In this document: positions 45,891-56,449 of the stretch, one piece after another
Numbering within the stretch: position 1 is the first letter of the stretch
How the letters are laid out: each line of letters opens with the position of its first letter
Assembly (NCBI GenBank): GCA_032622095.1
Contig: CP136068.1
Span: forward strand, 114,093,546 to 114,157,545
Origin: Siphonodentalium dalli
Taxonomy: Eukaryota; Mollusca; Scaphopoda; Gadilida; Siphonodentaliidae
Reading direction: 5' to 3'
Length of the DNA: 64,000 nucleotides
Translations under genes and position numbers: made by a program
The notes under the pieces: model-generated
What the model was told of the DNA's origin: nothing
The model's database searches: none
The model's input: the letters and a program-made list of their open reading frames with translations, nothing else

Positions 45891-47484
45891 TGACTTTTTG
45901 TTTTATCATAATGGACCAGAATAGCCACAGCTTACCATCTCAGTTCCGTCTCAAACTTCTGCACATTTCCTTTCAATAAATTCAAAAAAAAAAAAAAGAA
46001 GGTTCTCGGCAAACTTACACACTTTAAAATGAATTTACCATGCCCCGTACTGAACTGCGACAACCAGAATAGAACATGTAGTTGTCAGTTAATTAACTAT
46101 CACGTATAATAACCAAGTGAGTCACAATTTGCTACCTTTTCGGATAACGCCGAGAATAATGTTCGGGATATAATGTTTGGTTGCCATTTTGGAAGCCATC
46201 TTGAGCAATTTGGTCAATACACACCGATGTATGACGTATTTAAGATAGTCCAAAAACAATAAGCACCTTTCAATCCAAAGATAGTAACATTTTACCTGAA
46301 AAAAAAAATGGTCCAAACCTAAAAAATAATTTTTTGCCGATATTTATGTCAAGTTTTTGAGTGAAAAGTTCAATATTTTGGTGATGTCAGTGGTGACAAC
46401 AGTAAAAATTAAACATGATGCATCAGACATGTTAGTATTCAATGTATTTAATGCAGAATGGTCTATTTTATACATCAACCAAAACTTGTAAGCGATTGCA
46501 GGACACGCTGGGGTAATATATTTACCATTTTCCATATTTTGGCGGCCATACTGGCAACCATTTTGAGCCGAAGTAAGAATTTTTGGTTCCAGTGAGTTGG
46601 AATATTCATAGGTAATGATATGCCTCACTTACATTACAAAGTTCTTTTCATTTTTGTTGAAATATGCCTAGAATCCCAATTGTGATTTTTTGTGAAGTTT
46701 TATACTGAATTCTGTAAAATCGAATGTTTGGGGGATCGGAAAGGGTTAGGATCCCAATAATTCCATTTTAATTGGTCCAATGATCAGGTAATATATAAAA
46801 CACAAAATAAAGTCATATTACTCAACCATTTCCAAACAGCATGAATTGATCTAGAAGACATTTGTGAAAAAATGTCATATTTTCAAGTTCGGCGGCCATT
46901 TTGGCGGCCATCTTGGATGGTGAGTTTCAATTTTGGCCCAAAAAGGTATTATTGTGTCTTAGCTTCACGAAAATATATACATTTTACTAGATTTTCACGC
47001 TATAATTTGCATAAAACTCACTTAGAGTCTGGTCTGAAAAACGGCGGCCATGATGGACGCCATATTGTCTGGAGTCTACAAGGCCATTTTTGTTCTTGTT
47101 AACATTGCTTAAAAGTTGAAGGGGCATAATAAGGAACAAAATGAGTGGGGTGAAGTTAAGTCCCAGGTGGGTGCAAGGGTACCCCTATTAGCTCCAGGGC
47201 TATATACGACGTTCTGAGAACAACGTAACTGACGTTATGGTCATATGTTTTACTTCAAATATGTCGTATACTTTATACGACATTTTTGAAGTAAGATATT
47301 TGTCCAACCAAGGATACGAATTTCCATCACATGGCCTAAAAGCTCATTTCTGGTTGGATTAGAACAAGGATAAGAATTTTAGGGGTGTAATCGACCGCGT
47401 AGATTACGAATTTGCAATAAAAAATTTCGCGCCAAAATACGATTTTAACAGTTTTACGACTTCTTTGAATCCCACCGACGATAT

Positions 47485-49903
47485 ATAGCATCGGCTATAT
47501 AGACGATCCGAAACAACCATCATCTGTTCATGGCTATCCGGATTTATATATTCTATATTCAACCCACTGACCCGCAATACAAACCAAACTACACCGAGAG
47601 TTGAATAATTTACAAATAGTTCAAAAACCAGTATCTGATTCGCGATTCTTTAACGATTATTTTCTGTCAAATTAAAACACCCGGCCACCCACACCTAGAA
47701 TCAGTTGCGTTTGCACATGTAACCCAAAAGAATCAGTTACATTTGCACACGTAACCCAAAATAACGAATTTAAGCGAACTTAAATCTGCACATGTAAATA
47801 TACGCACCTGTCAGTGACCTCTGTATGGCGAAATCTTATGAAATAATCCAATTTTGCACGGACAAGCTAGAATATCACGGATGTTCGCTGACTTGTACAT
47901 GCATATCAGACGACTATATACAGAATAATTGACCACATTCATAATTATCCAATCCACTAGTATGTATACACAAGTCTACACCTGTTTGTTCAGCATAATA
48001 ACACAACAATTCTTATACCACGGAGCACGATTTGCCATCGCCATTACCAAATGAAACCGGCCAGAACGCCAACAGTAGATTGGGCATATAATCACGACCT
48101 TTCAGGTCAAACTCACACGAGATAATCATTTCTATGTCAAGCGGCCAGTCTGACTGGATAATTAAAACCAAACAACGACGTTGGTTGACCAAGGTAACGC
48201 GACGCGAATACATGTTGATATGCGCACAGGGACGCTGTGAGTACATTTTGGCATTCACTGTATAGGGCGTATGCGTGCACGTGCAGGTATATATACTCAA
48301 CCAGATTAAAGCATATATTGTCTTATTTGTGTATTTGCATTCGTATTGTTATCTTGGTCTTATCGTTATGATAGGCATTGTGTATTTATATTATTCATCG
48401 ACAATATTTATACCCCCATACCACGATATGTATAATGGCACATACTTATTCCAAACCGCCGTCTGTCCATCTGTTCATTCCGTACTGGCTGTGAACTATT
48501 TAATTCCATTTGAGATATTTCAACCCTTGCCGTCCGTTCCCATGCAAGCATAATCGAGTGTTGAGTTCACATGGACTCCGATATTTATATATTTATACAT
48601 GCATGCGCATGCTCCGCTGTTAAACTTTTCTTAAAAGTGCATCTACGTAATTATGTACCTTGTGTGCAATGATGTACACACGGAATATACCTCAAATCCG
48701 CACTCATTGACACATGTGTGTACATATACAAATACTACAACACTATTGCAACGTTCTTGCGTAACTTACGTGTACATGACAAATTTATGCCAATCTCGCC
48801 GTTCGTTCGTCCATCCATCCACAGTCTGTACTATTATAGCTTCTAATATTACTTTATATTTTATTATATCTATGATACTTCAAACCATAACGCTGTTCAC
48901 TTGCGCGTGGTGAATGAATAACTATTAGAACATGCATATGTATGTTATACAATAATTAGGCACTTATAGGTCATTCAAGTATTCCACACTTCCTCCAGTT
49001 CATATGCCTACTCTGTTTTTTCTCCTTTCCATGGGGTTACTGTTACTCCTTGGGGGAGTTGATCATTTGCTGGTGTTTGATATAGTTTCATATGCCCTAT
49101 GATCGTGGCCTGTTTTTGGCTATTATAGCTATAGCCATTCAGCCGCTTTTTACTTAGTGGGTTTATGGACTGGAGCTAGCGAATACTCAGCATCATTAGT
49201 GTTAATTATATCAAATTATCCTCCAAATTAAATGCGACACATAAACTATGCCTTTCTCAATGCTCGTCTGAAGTATTGCGTACTAGTTTCTATATATTTT
49301 ATTGTATCCGAGAATGGAGATATTTCAAACCATGCGGTTCCGCCCCCTGTGAAAACATAAGCGTGCGTATCAAAAACTACATTTAATTATCTGGGCACGC
49401 ACACACATATGTATGTATGTACGTGTGACTTTGTGTATGTGTATATAGGTGTGTGTATGTATGTAATTATATATGTGTGTAGTTGTGTATCTTCCTGCTA
49501 GTCTTATGAATAAATCGGACCTTTAAATCGAATAGTTGGCATGATTATCTCTATCCCTCACTTTAGAAACATAACTCCTATAGTCATTTCCGCTGCATAT
49601 ACATTTTCGTGATGAAGAGCTCCGAGCTCAAAACACACCCTAAGATTATCAAACTTAAGACGAACCCCTGTTTGGTCGACTCAAAAATCCCATCGGCCTG
49701 CACAACCACGATTGGTATACATTCTATTGCCACTCACTATTGCTATCTCATACTCTCATTCACTATACTCAACTGCCCTTCTGTTCTACTCTGTTCTCTT
49801 TCTCCTACCTACTCACACCTACCTGTATGCTCTATTAATATGTTTGTTACTGTGCACCGAGGATGCCCAAAACAGAACTGCTCTCAGGATTTTGATATGA
49901 CTT
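47485..49903. other. Non-coding stretch between the foldback element and ORF2
   Basis: It contains a tandem pair of 33-bp units (agaatcagttgcgtttgcac, atgtaaccc) at about 47698-47760 and a (TGTA/TG)n-rich microsatellite at about 49395-49490. If ORF1 and ORF2 belong to one element, this would be the inter-ORF region, which at 2.4 kb is unusually long. Confidence 0.45.
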
Positions 49904-52447
49904 TTGATAATGGGTGACATAATGTCACATAGGGCAAGAATCGGTGCATTTAACAATCTTGCTGCCAGGCTGTCAGGGAGGGGGCGTCTCTGTGTGAAAC
50001 AATCAAAAACATGCTTGTTTTATATCATGTTACGTTTACGTGGACTGGATCTTATAACTGCCTTAACATTGACACTGTTGGTTTTCATTTTCTTCCCGAT
50101 GGAACAATTCTGCGCTCTCAAACATATCTTGGCAGGCAAGAAACTATCTAATTCTCCAAATTCCGATGATAAAAAGACGAAGTTGAACACTAAATTTGCG
50201 ATGTCACACACAATTGTATTCCTCTTCACATGCGTGACATTTCTAACTGTATTAGCGGTAACTTTAGCAAAGGCCCTTTTGGTCCTGGCAGGAGACGTGG
50301 AGACTAACCCAGGCCCCTCAACCGAACAACACAATCACTCGGTACTTGTACTGAATACACAGAGTATCAGAAATAAAGTAGATATACTTGCAGCCGAAAC
50401 ATCAAATGGGGAGTACGACATATGTCTATTAACCGAATCCTGGCTCGATCATTCTATCCCGGATTCAGAAATCCATCTTCCTGGCTACCATGATCCTGCC
50501 CGCAAAGACAGGATAGATGGCAGAACAGGAGGGGGTGTGTGTATTTACGTTCGTGACACTATACCATTCAAAATACGCGATGAACTTGACAGTGACGAAG
50601 TAGAAAATATCTGGATAGAGGTTACAATTAACACAAAACGTTGTCTTGTAGGATGTTTTTATCGCCCTCCCAACTCCCCCGCAAGCCTGTGGACAAAAAT
50701 TAATGATAACATTTCTCTTGCGCGCGATAGCGACCTGGATGTCATAATAGGTGGAGATTTCAATGAAAACTATGTACGCAACGGTAATGGTAAAATAAAC
50801 GGCATATGTAGCGAACGAGGTCTGACCCAACTGGTCACTGATAAAACGCATTTTACTGAAAATTCCTCATCCATTCTCGACTTGCTCATGACTAGCAACC
50901 CTGACCTTATTGATTCCCCTTGTGTTCTTGGCAACATATTCGACAACACAATTAGGTATCACTGTCCGGTCGTTGCTCAGATAAAACTTTTGAAAAATAA
51001 GTCGGCTACAACTCTCACTAGACGTATCTGGAATTATAATCTGGCTGACTTCGATACCATGAACGAAGACTTCTTGAGCTGGAACTATGATGATAATACA
51101 CCATTTGAACTTTCAGCTCATGCAGATAACTTGACTGCAAAAATTCAAAAGGTATGCAGTGACAATATCCCCAATAAGATAGTACTTATCCGGAAAGGTA
51201 GTCCCCAATGGCTTACGTGTAATGTACGGAAACTGATGAGGCAACGAAATCGATTACACAAGATAGCTAAAAGGAAAAATACACCACAAACATGGGCAAA
51301 CTTCAGATCTAAACGTAATGAAACTACATCGGCTATTAGAAAAAGCAAACGTGATTATGACACCAAGAATGAGAACACATTGAATAGCCCATCACATGAC
51401 CAGTCTTCCTGGTGGAAAACACTCCAAAAAATTGTATTTGCTACCAGTGATAGATCAATACCCCCCTTGAACACCAACGGCGACTTCCTGATATCACCAA
51501 CTGAAAAAGCAAATGCTTTCAATTCGTATTTTTGTAAAATTTCATCAGTTGATGACGCCGGGAAACGCCTACCAGTCCTTGAACCGGATAACTCCATATC
51601 CACATTAAGCGATATAAAAATCACAGCCCCTGACATTTACAAAGCGTTAAAAAGTCTTAAAATATCTAAGTCAAGTGGGCCCGACGGAATAAGTCCGAGA
51701 GTTTTGAAAAGTTGTGCCTCCTCGCTCTGTGAACCTCTTCAATTCTATTTTAGAACATTTACCGAAAACAGTTACTACCCACACCAGTGGAAGCGTTCAC
51801 ATGTTACACCTATATTTAAGAGTGGTGATCCCGGTCTTATATCAAATTACCGACCAATTTCTCTACTAAGCTGCGTCTCAAAGGTCTATGAAAAATGTAT
51901 TTATAAATATCTATGGGAATTTCTTGATGAAAACAAACTCCTATCATTTTACCAAGCTGGTTTCATGCGCAACGATTCAACGGTTTTTCAACTTACCGAA
52001 ATATATGACAATATATGTCGATCATTAGACGACGGAAAAGAGGTCCGGTGTATATTCTGTGACATAAGTAAAGCATTCGATAAAGTCTGGCACCGTGGCC
52101 TCTTGAACAAACTGACAAAAATTGGTATAAGAGGAAACTTGTATAACTTGATGAAATCGTATCTAGAATGTAGACAACAACAGGTTGTCATAGACGGCAC
52201 ACGTTCGGAACTACAAGATGTAACAGCAGGTGTGCCGCAGGGCTCAGTATTAGGCCCACTTCTGTTTTTAATTTATATTAATGATATAACCGAAAATATA
52301 CGATGCAACATTCGTCTATTTGCTGATGACACTTCTCTATTTCTTACTATCGAAGACCCCACCATGGCCGCAAAACTAATCAACGATGACCTCGAAACTC
52401 TCATGTGTTGGGCATCAGAATGGTTTGTAAAACGGAATCTCTCTTAA
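49904..52447 (+). CDS. CR1/jockey-like retrotransposon ORF2: 2A peptide, endonuclease and reverse transcriptase
   Basis: 847 aa. Residues 1-130 have two hydrophobic stretches (about 49-64 and 103-129). GDVETNPGP at 130-138 is a canonical 2A ribosome-skipping motif. An APE-type endonuclease follows: LNTQSIRNKVD (150-160), LLTESWLD (175-182), GGGVCIYVRD (209-218), GCFYRPPNS (250-258), IIGGDFNENY (291-300), and RYHCPVVAQI (351-360) in the SDH position. RT: KSSGPDGISPRVLKS (589-603), HVTPIFKSGDP (633-643), NYRPISLLSCVSKVYEK (648-664), FCDISKAFDKVWHRGLL (718-734), AGVPQGSVLGPLLF (785-798), and LFADDTSLF (805-813). The frame stops at WFVKRNLS* and coding continues in the frame at 52405-53457. The start is the first ATG, but the 5' end is not proven. 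The sequence is otherwise intact, so the element is young. Confidence 0.9.
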   Translation: MIMGDIMSHRARIGAFNNLAARLSGRGRLCVKQSKTCLFYIMLRLRGLDLITALTLTLLVFIFFPMEQFCALKHILAGKKLSNSPNSDDKKTKLNTKFAMSHTIVFLFTCVTFLTVLAVTLAKALLVLAGDVETNPGPSTEQHNHSVLVLNTQSIRNKVDILAAETSNGEYDICLLTESWLDHSIPDSEIHLPGYHDPARKDRIDGRTGGGVCIYVRDTIPFKIRDELDSDEVENIWIEVTINTKRCLVGCFYRPPNSPASLWTKINDNISLARDSDLDVIIGGDFNENYVRNGNGKINGICSERGLTQLVTDKTHFTENSSSILDLLMTSNPDLIDSPCVLGNIFDNTIRYHCPVVAQIKLLKNKSATTLTRRIWNYNLADFDTMNEDFLSWNYDDNTPFELSAHADNLTAKIQKVCSDNIPNKIVLIRKGSPQWLTCNVRKLMRQRNRLHKIAKRKNTPQTWANFRSKRNETTSAIRKSKRDYDTKNENTLNSPSHDQSSWWKTLQKIVFATSDRSIPPLNTNGDFLISPTEKANAFNSYFCKISSVDDAGKRLPVLEPDNSISTLSDIKITAPDIYKALKSLKISKSSGPDGISPRVLKSCASSLCEPLQFYFRTFTENSYYPHQWKRSHVTPIFKSGDPGLISNYRPISLLSCVSKVYEKCIYKYLWEFLDENKLLSFYQAGFMRNDSTVFQLTEIYDNICRSLDDGKEVRCIFCDISKAFDKVWHRGLLNKLTKIGIRGNLYNLMKSYLECRQQQVVIDGTRSELQDVTAGVPQGSVLGPLLFLIYINDITENIRCNIRLFADDTSLFLTIEDPTMAAKLINDDLETLMCWASEWFVKRNLS
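50294..50317 (+). other. 2A ribosome-skipping motif DVETNPGP
   Basis: Codons for DVETNPGP in ORF2 residues 131-138, preceded by LLVLAG. The consensus D(V/I)ExNPGP separates the upstream peptide at G|P during translation. It is known in several non-LTR clades of sea urchins, molluscs and amphioxus. Confidence 0.92.
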
Positions 52448-53457
52448 TCTCCAGGAAAGAAACACCAGTATATCATCCACATTTGACCATGGGAACCGCG
52501 ACAATTGTTGAGGTTGACAGCCATATACATCTGGGACTTACTTTCGACAACATGGGCTCTTGGGGTATCCACATCAGATCTATGCTTGACAAAGCATGGA
52601 GTCGAGTAAATCTAGTACGTAAACACAGATACAGGCTAAGCAGAGTAACGCTTGAAAAAATACATTATACATTTATCCGACCAATACTGGAATATGCCTC
52701 CCCTGTTTGGGATAACTGCCCTGATTATCTTAGTGATGACATTGAAAAGGTTCAGTATGAAATGGCCCGAATAGTAACAGGTGCAACCATCAGTACGAGT
52801 AACGCGTGCCTTTTGTCAGAGACTGGCTGGGAACTCCTCTCTTCACGCCGTAGAAAACACAAGCTGTGCCAATTTTTTAAAATGATACGAGGAACTGCTC
52901 CATCAATTTTAAGAAATTATGTACGACCAATTCAGGCAAATAATTCCAGATATAACTTCAGATTTGAACATATAAGACTACCCTCGAATATTAATTATGA
53001 CTATTATATGGATTCTTTCTTACCATCTGCAATTACCGAATGGAACAAACTGTCAGAAACCACAAAGAGCAGCAGTACAATCGAAGACTTCAAAAAGGAA
53101 CTGAACAGTGACAATATACGTCCACCTGCCTATTTTTATCATAGTAAATGTCGTAAATCTCATATCCTCCATACCCGGTTAAGATTGAACTGCAGCCACC
53201 TAAGTGGTGACCTGACAGATAACCATGTAACAATTTCCCCCTTCTGTCTATGTGGGGAATTTGAGACAACTTACCACTATCTCTTTGAATGTACATTTTA
53301 TCAAGAGCCCAGAAGAGAACTATATGACTCCCTACCAAATGTTGCCTTATCTGAGAATACACTAATGCGGGGGTCAAGAGAGCTTAGTCTTCGCGAAAAC
53401 AAACAAATATTTAATGCAGTACAGACATATATTATGAGAACAAACAGATTTCCATGA
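52405..53457 (+). CDS. CR1/jockey-like ORF2, C-terminal part (shifted frame)
   Basis: A 350-aa frame that overlaps the end of 49904-52447 and carries the rest of the same protein: KTESLLISRKETP (RT thumb start), LGLTFDNMGSWGIHI, RPILEYASPVWD, LSETGWELLSSRRRKHKLC, FLPSAITEWNKL, then the C-terminal Cys/His knuckle HTRLRLNCSHLSGDL and CLCGEFETTYHYLFEC. The family normally has WxVxFNPxKTE here. The sequence has WFVK then, out of frame, KTESLLIS, so about five codons with one extra base (16 bp) seem to have been lost near 52430, across an aaaa repeat. The element is therefore inactive as it stands. Confidence 0.88.
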   Translation: MLGIRMVCKTESLLISRKETPVYHPHLTMGTATIVEVDSHIHLGLTFDNMGSWGIHIRSMLDKAWSRVNLVRKHRYRLSRVTLEKIHYTFIRPILEYASPVWDNCPDYLSDDIEKVQYEMARIVTGATISTSNACLLSETGWELLSSRRRKHKLCQFFKMIRGTAPSILRNYVRPIQANNSRYNFRFEHIRLPSNINYDYYMDSFLPSAITEWNKLSETTKSSSTIEDFKKELNSDNIRPPAYFYHSKCRKSHILHTRLRLNCSHLSGDLTDNHVTISPFCLCGEFETTYHYLFECTFYQEPRRELYDSLPNVALSENTLMRGSRELSLRENKQIFNAVQTYIMRTNRFP

Positions 53458-54090
53458 TCTGTATTGGTAACAAATTGCTTTGGATTCCGGCCGCGTTATG
53501 CGGCAGCACGATGTTCCCCATTATATATGTAGTACTAAATGTCTTCCGATAACGATTATTTTGTAAGTTACTTACTTGTCACTATCCTGTATATACGTGA
53601 ACTGATTCTACATGAAGAATACAGCAATATTCGCAGTGAACCCCATTGAAATGAAATAGGAATTGACCATTGCGATTGACCCCCGCCCGTGAAGCCTGAC
53701 GCATGCATATTACTACGAGCATAATTTTCATCACGCAGCAAATAAATTATTGAAAACTCTGTCCCCTCTACTTTCTCACTCTCTCTCTCACTCTCTCTCT
53801 CTCTCTCTCTGCCTCCTGCTATCCCTAACACTATCTTCCGCTGTGTCCATCCCAACTTAGTTACTTCTCCTTTAAAAATATTATTTCTATTATTTCCCGT
53901 CTGATCGATACCCCTCCCTCACTTATTGGGGAAGGGGCATGTCGCAAAAGAGGAGAAGACTTCATATAAGCCCTCGGGCTTGTTGTCTGATCCTCATTTC
54001 CATACATTATCTCTTATATGTTGTATATTTATGTCATTTGTGTATTATGTGTATTATGTTTGGATTTGGAAATAAAAATATGTTTACACT
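53458..54090 (+). other. Probable 3' region of the CR1/jockey-like element
   Basis: Non-coding. It has a (CT)n tract at about 53770-53812 and ends near a tttggaaataaaaata block at about 54061-54076, which could be the 3' tail. The 3' end is not proven. Confidence 0.4.
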
Positions 54091-54772
54091 AACCAATTTA
54101 GAAATTGGTGAACCCGCAAGGTCTCATCAGGAGAGAGCGGAATTAATATTTCTCAAAGTAACTGAGGGATCAATACATATAGGTATGTGTGCATGGTAGA
54201 TACAGACTGTCTCAAGACAGCTGAATTGAGCGATGGCCTTCAAGGCTTCGCATGTTGTTCATAGTAACATGCCTATTATAATAGGCGTGAGTTATTGTGT
54301 CATTCGTTGTGAAATAGCAATAAGTCGGAAGCAACATTATGTGCAAGTTATCACAGACCCGAAGTTGTGTGGTCTGCACTTACTAGTAATATCGCTGGTC
54401 AATATAACACGTGCTCTGGTCAGCCCACCGTTCTATGTGTAATACGGCAGTATAGCAAACACGTAATTTCATTGGTTCGTTAAGTGTGATTGACATAGCC
54501 ACTGTGTAATAGCGTGGTAGCATTCCGTTCACATGTGCGCCAGATTAGTCCTGTCATGTATCAGATCAAGGCAGTTCGCACTTTTCTTTTGATCAATTAG
54601 ACCAGATTGTTGTAATCTCTTGCAAGTGTTGTAAGATATATCTGTATTGAGTAATCTGCGTTTCAACAGGCTGTGTGTCGTTAAAAGCCAATATTTCAAG
54701 GGTTCTGGCAGTCACATATCGTAAAGTACAGGAATTAAATAGTTAGTCCCTTAGCGGGTGTTTGATTCCCAT

Positions 54773-55008
54773 GTAGGGGAGTTTTTAATGTAAGGATGGA
54801 TAACTACGAACATCACGTCCGATCTTTGAACGAGACTGTCCATGTGTTTCCATTTTCAATGAGTAAATTATTCACTGCGCGTGTGTGCATATAGTTAGGA
54901 CATTATTCGTATCTCACATGAGTGAATTTTTAAAAACAATGTTCGAGTTGTTTTCATGTCTTATATAATGATGCACCAGTATGGTATTGTGTGCAAAATT
55001 ATATCATT
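54773..55008 (+). repeat. 240-bp direct repeat, copy 1
   Basis: Starts ttcccatgtaggggagtttt and includes gaacatcacgtccgatcttt. Matches 55373-55611 at an offset of 600. Its first 70 bp are related to the left edge of the 18.2-kb insertion (37484-37550). Confidence 0.85.
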
Positions 55009-55372
55009 TATCAGTGGCATTGAGCAGGTGCTTCTTGGTTAAATTAGCACGTCGGTCATTGAGTGTCAATGTATGCAGGGTTGCCGATAATTCTTTCGGG
55101 TTATAGCCTGTTTTGTTAGCTTTTGTTGAAACACGGAACAACGGTTCATAAATTCCGTGTCAGTAAATGAGTTACGTGGTATCGAGTGATTAAATACATA
55201 AGTAGTACACATTCGGTAAGAATGAGAGTCAGTATATATACACGTTTCCTAATGGAAAAGAGTTGCATACTTAGATATTATACATCTAATATGTAGGCAG
55301 GCATCCGAATTCAGGGATGTCATGGTGTCATACCGTGTAGAAAGCATGATTAAATAGTTAAGTGGTTCCCAT
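55009..55372. other. Spacer between the 240-bp direct repeats
   Basis: Non-coding unique sequence. Confidence 0.5.
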
Positions 55373-55611
55373 GTAGGGGAGTTTTTAATGTAAGGATGGA
55401 TAACTACGAACATCACGTCCGATCTTTGAACGAGACTTTCCATGTGTTTCCATTTTCAATGAGTAAATTATTCACTGCGCGTGTGTGCATATAGTTAGGA
55501 CATTATTCGTATCTCACATGAGTGAATTTTTAAAAACAATGTTCGAGTTGTTTTGTAACATGTCTTATATAATGATGCACCAGTATGGTATTGTGTGCAA
55601 AATTATATGGA
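55373..55611 (+). repeat. 240-bp direct repeat, copy 2
   Basis: Differs from copy 1 by a 4-5-bp insertion (gtaac) before atgtcttatataatgatgc and by one base in gagact(g/t)tcc. It is immediately followed by the 24-bp repeat at the right edge of the insertion. Confidence 0.85.
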
Positions 55612-55643
55612 ATCCGTTTTTATATAAAATTGGATAAATAAAA

Positions 55644-56174
55644 TGGAATCCGCCCCGGTGAAGACTGGTCAGGTGGTGTTGACATCTCCACAGCGAAGAC
55701 AGCGGCGGGGACATCCGGGGTGACGTCTCCCCATTTCCGCTGTCCTCGACGACAACCGGGACATCCGGAGAAGCGTCGGCGTCCCTGCTGGTGGTGTTAG
55801 CTGGAGCTGCAGGTCGTTGGTCTGAGCCCGAGGCCAAGTGGGGGAGAACTGGGCGTCTCTCAGTTCTTCGTTTCCACTTGGCCTGTCTTTCGGCGTCTTG
55901 AGGGTGTCTTGTTCTTCCTTCCCTTCTTCCCGGTACTGCTGGTCTTCTGGTTAGCCCCAGTCCGGTGGAGTCCGGACGGTCCTTCCATGCCACGACCGGT
56001 AGAGGGTTCTACCGGAGTGACCTGGATGTCCAAAACAACTTCCAGTCGACCCCTGTTAGCATGGAGAGACCAGCTAACACAGCGAGTCGACTGGAAAAAG
56101 CTCAGCGCGTGCAAAAGCTCGGTGGGGATTAGAGTAGAATCCATTGTCCACCGAGCCTTCGACAGAAAAGTCAC
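55644..56174 (-). pseudogene. Probable retroelement ORF1-like basic protein, copy B, truncated
   Basis: The duplicate of the right part of 26367-27275 (VSWSLHANRGRLEVVLDIQV, KNKTPSRRRK). The 3' half, including the Gln-rich segment, is separated by the 18.2-kb insertion and partly lost. Confidence 0.45.
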
Positions 56175-56449
56175 GGCAACTCACTGGCTTAGTGCGTCAA
56201 GCACTTTTGCGACCGTCCCAGCGAGCTGCCGGATCGAGAATCAATGATGAAAGATTGGCCATAGTCCAGTCCTTAAATAAAAAAAATATTCACGGTGAAC
56301 ATTAGTTAGTGTTATTTACATATGCGCGGAAAACAAGTGACAACAGTATAAACACGTTTAAGGTGACCTGGACACAACATTAAATATTAACTGTGAACAT
56401 TAGTTACATATGCGCGAAAAACAAGTGACAACTGTTGTCGTGGCCTTAG

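Larger units (their letters stand above)
39161..47484. mobile_element. Giant foldback (long inverted repeat) element, 8.3 kb
   Basis: Ends: atatcgtcggtgggattcaa at 39161 is matched by the exact inverse, ending at 47484. The arms then carry scattered TTTATACGAC-TTTTTGAAA subterminal motifs (39369, 39412, 39440, 39485; 47203, 47265, 47452). From 39740-41040 the left arm matches the inverse of 45890-47215 (for example cagttttatgcaaattatag against ctataatttgcataaaactc, and gttaattaactgacaacta against tagttgtcagttaattaac). The inner parts are one minisatellite in opposite orientations. Arms are diverged, so it is old. No transposase ORF. The target duplication may be ATAT but overlaps the repeat. 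It is interrupted by the L2-like element in the right arm. Confidence 0.82.
37484..55643 (+). mobile_element. 18.2-kb insertion in duplication copy B (nested elements)
   Basis: Present in copy B only. Copy A shows the continuous sequence, except that 87 bp (26654-26740) is absent from copy B at the breakpoint. A 24-bp direct repeat starting tttttatataaaattggat lies at the left edge (37484-37507) and right edge (55617-55640). The right edge also shows tggaatccg twice (55608 and 55644). Contents: ORF1-like gene, foldback element with L2 inside, ORF2, and a repeated 3' region. Whether it arrived as one unit or in steps is open. Confidence 0.75.

Noticed and set aside
50294-50317. 2A motif as a sign of an integrated picorna-like virus
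   Set aside because: It is in frame with an APE endonuclease and non-LTR reverse transcriptase, and 2A motifs are known in such retrotransposons. No capsid, helicase or viral polymerase is present.
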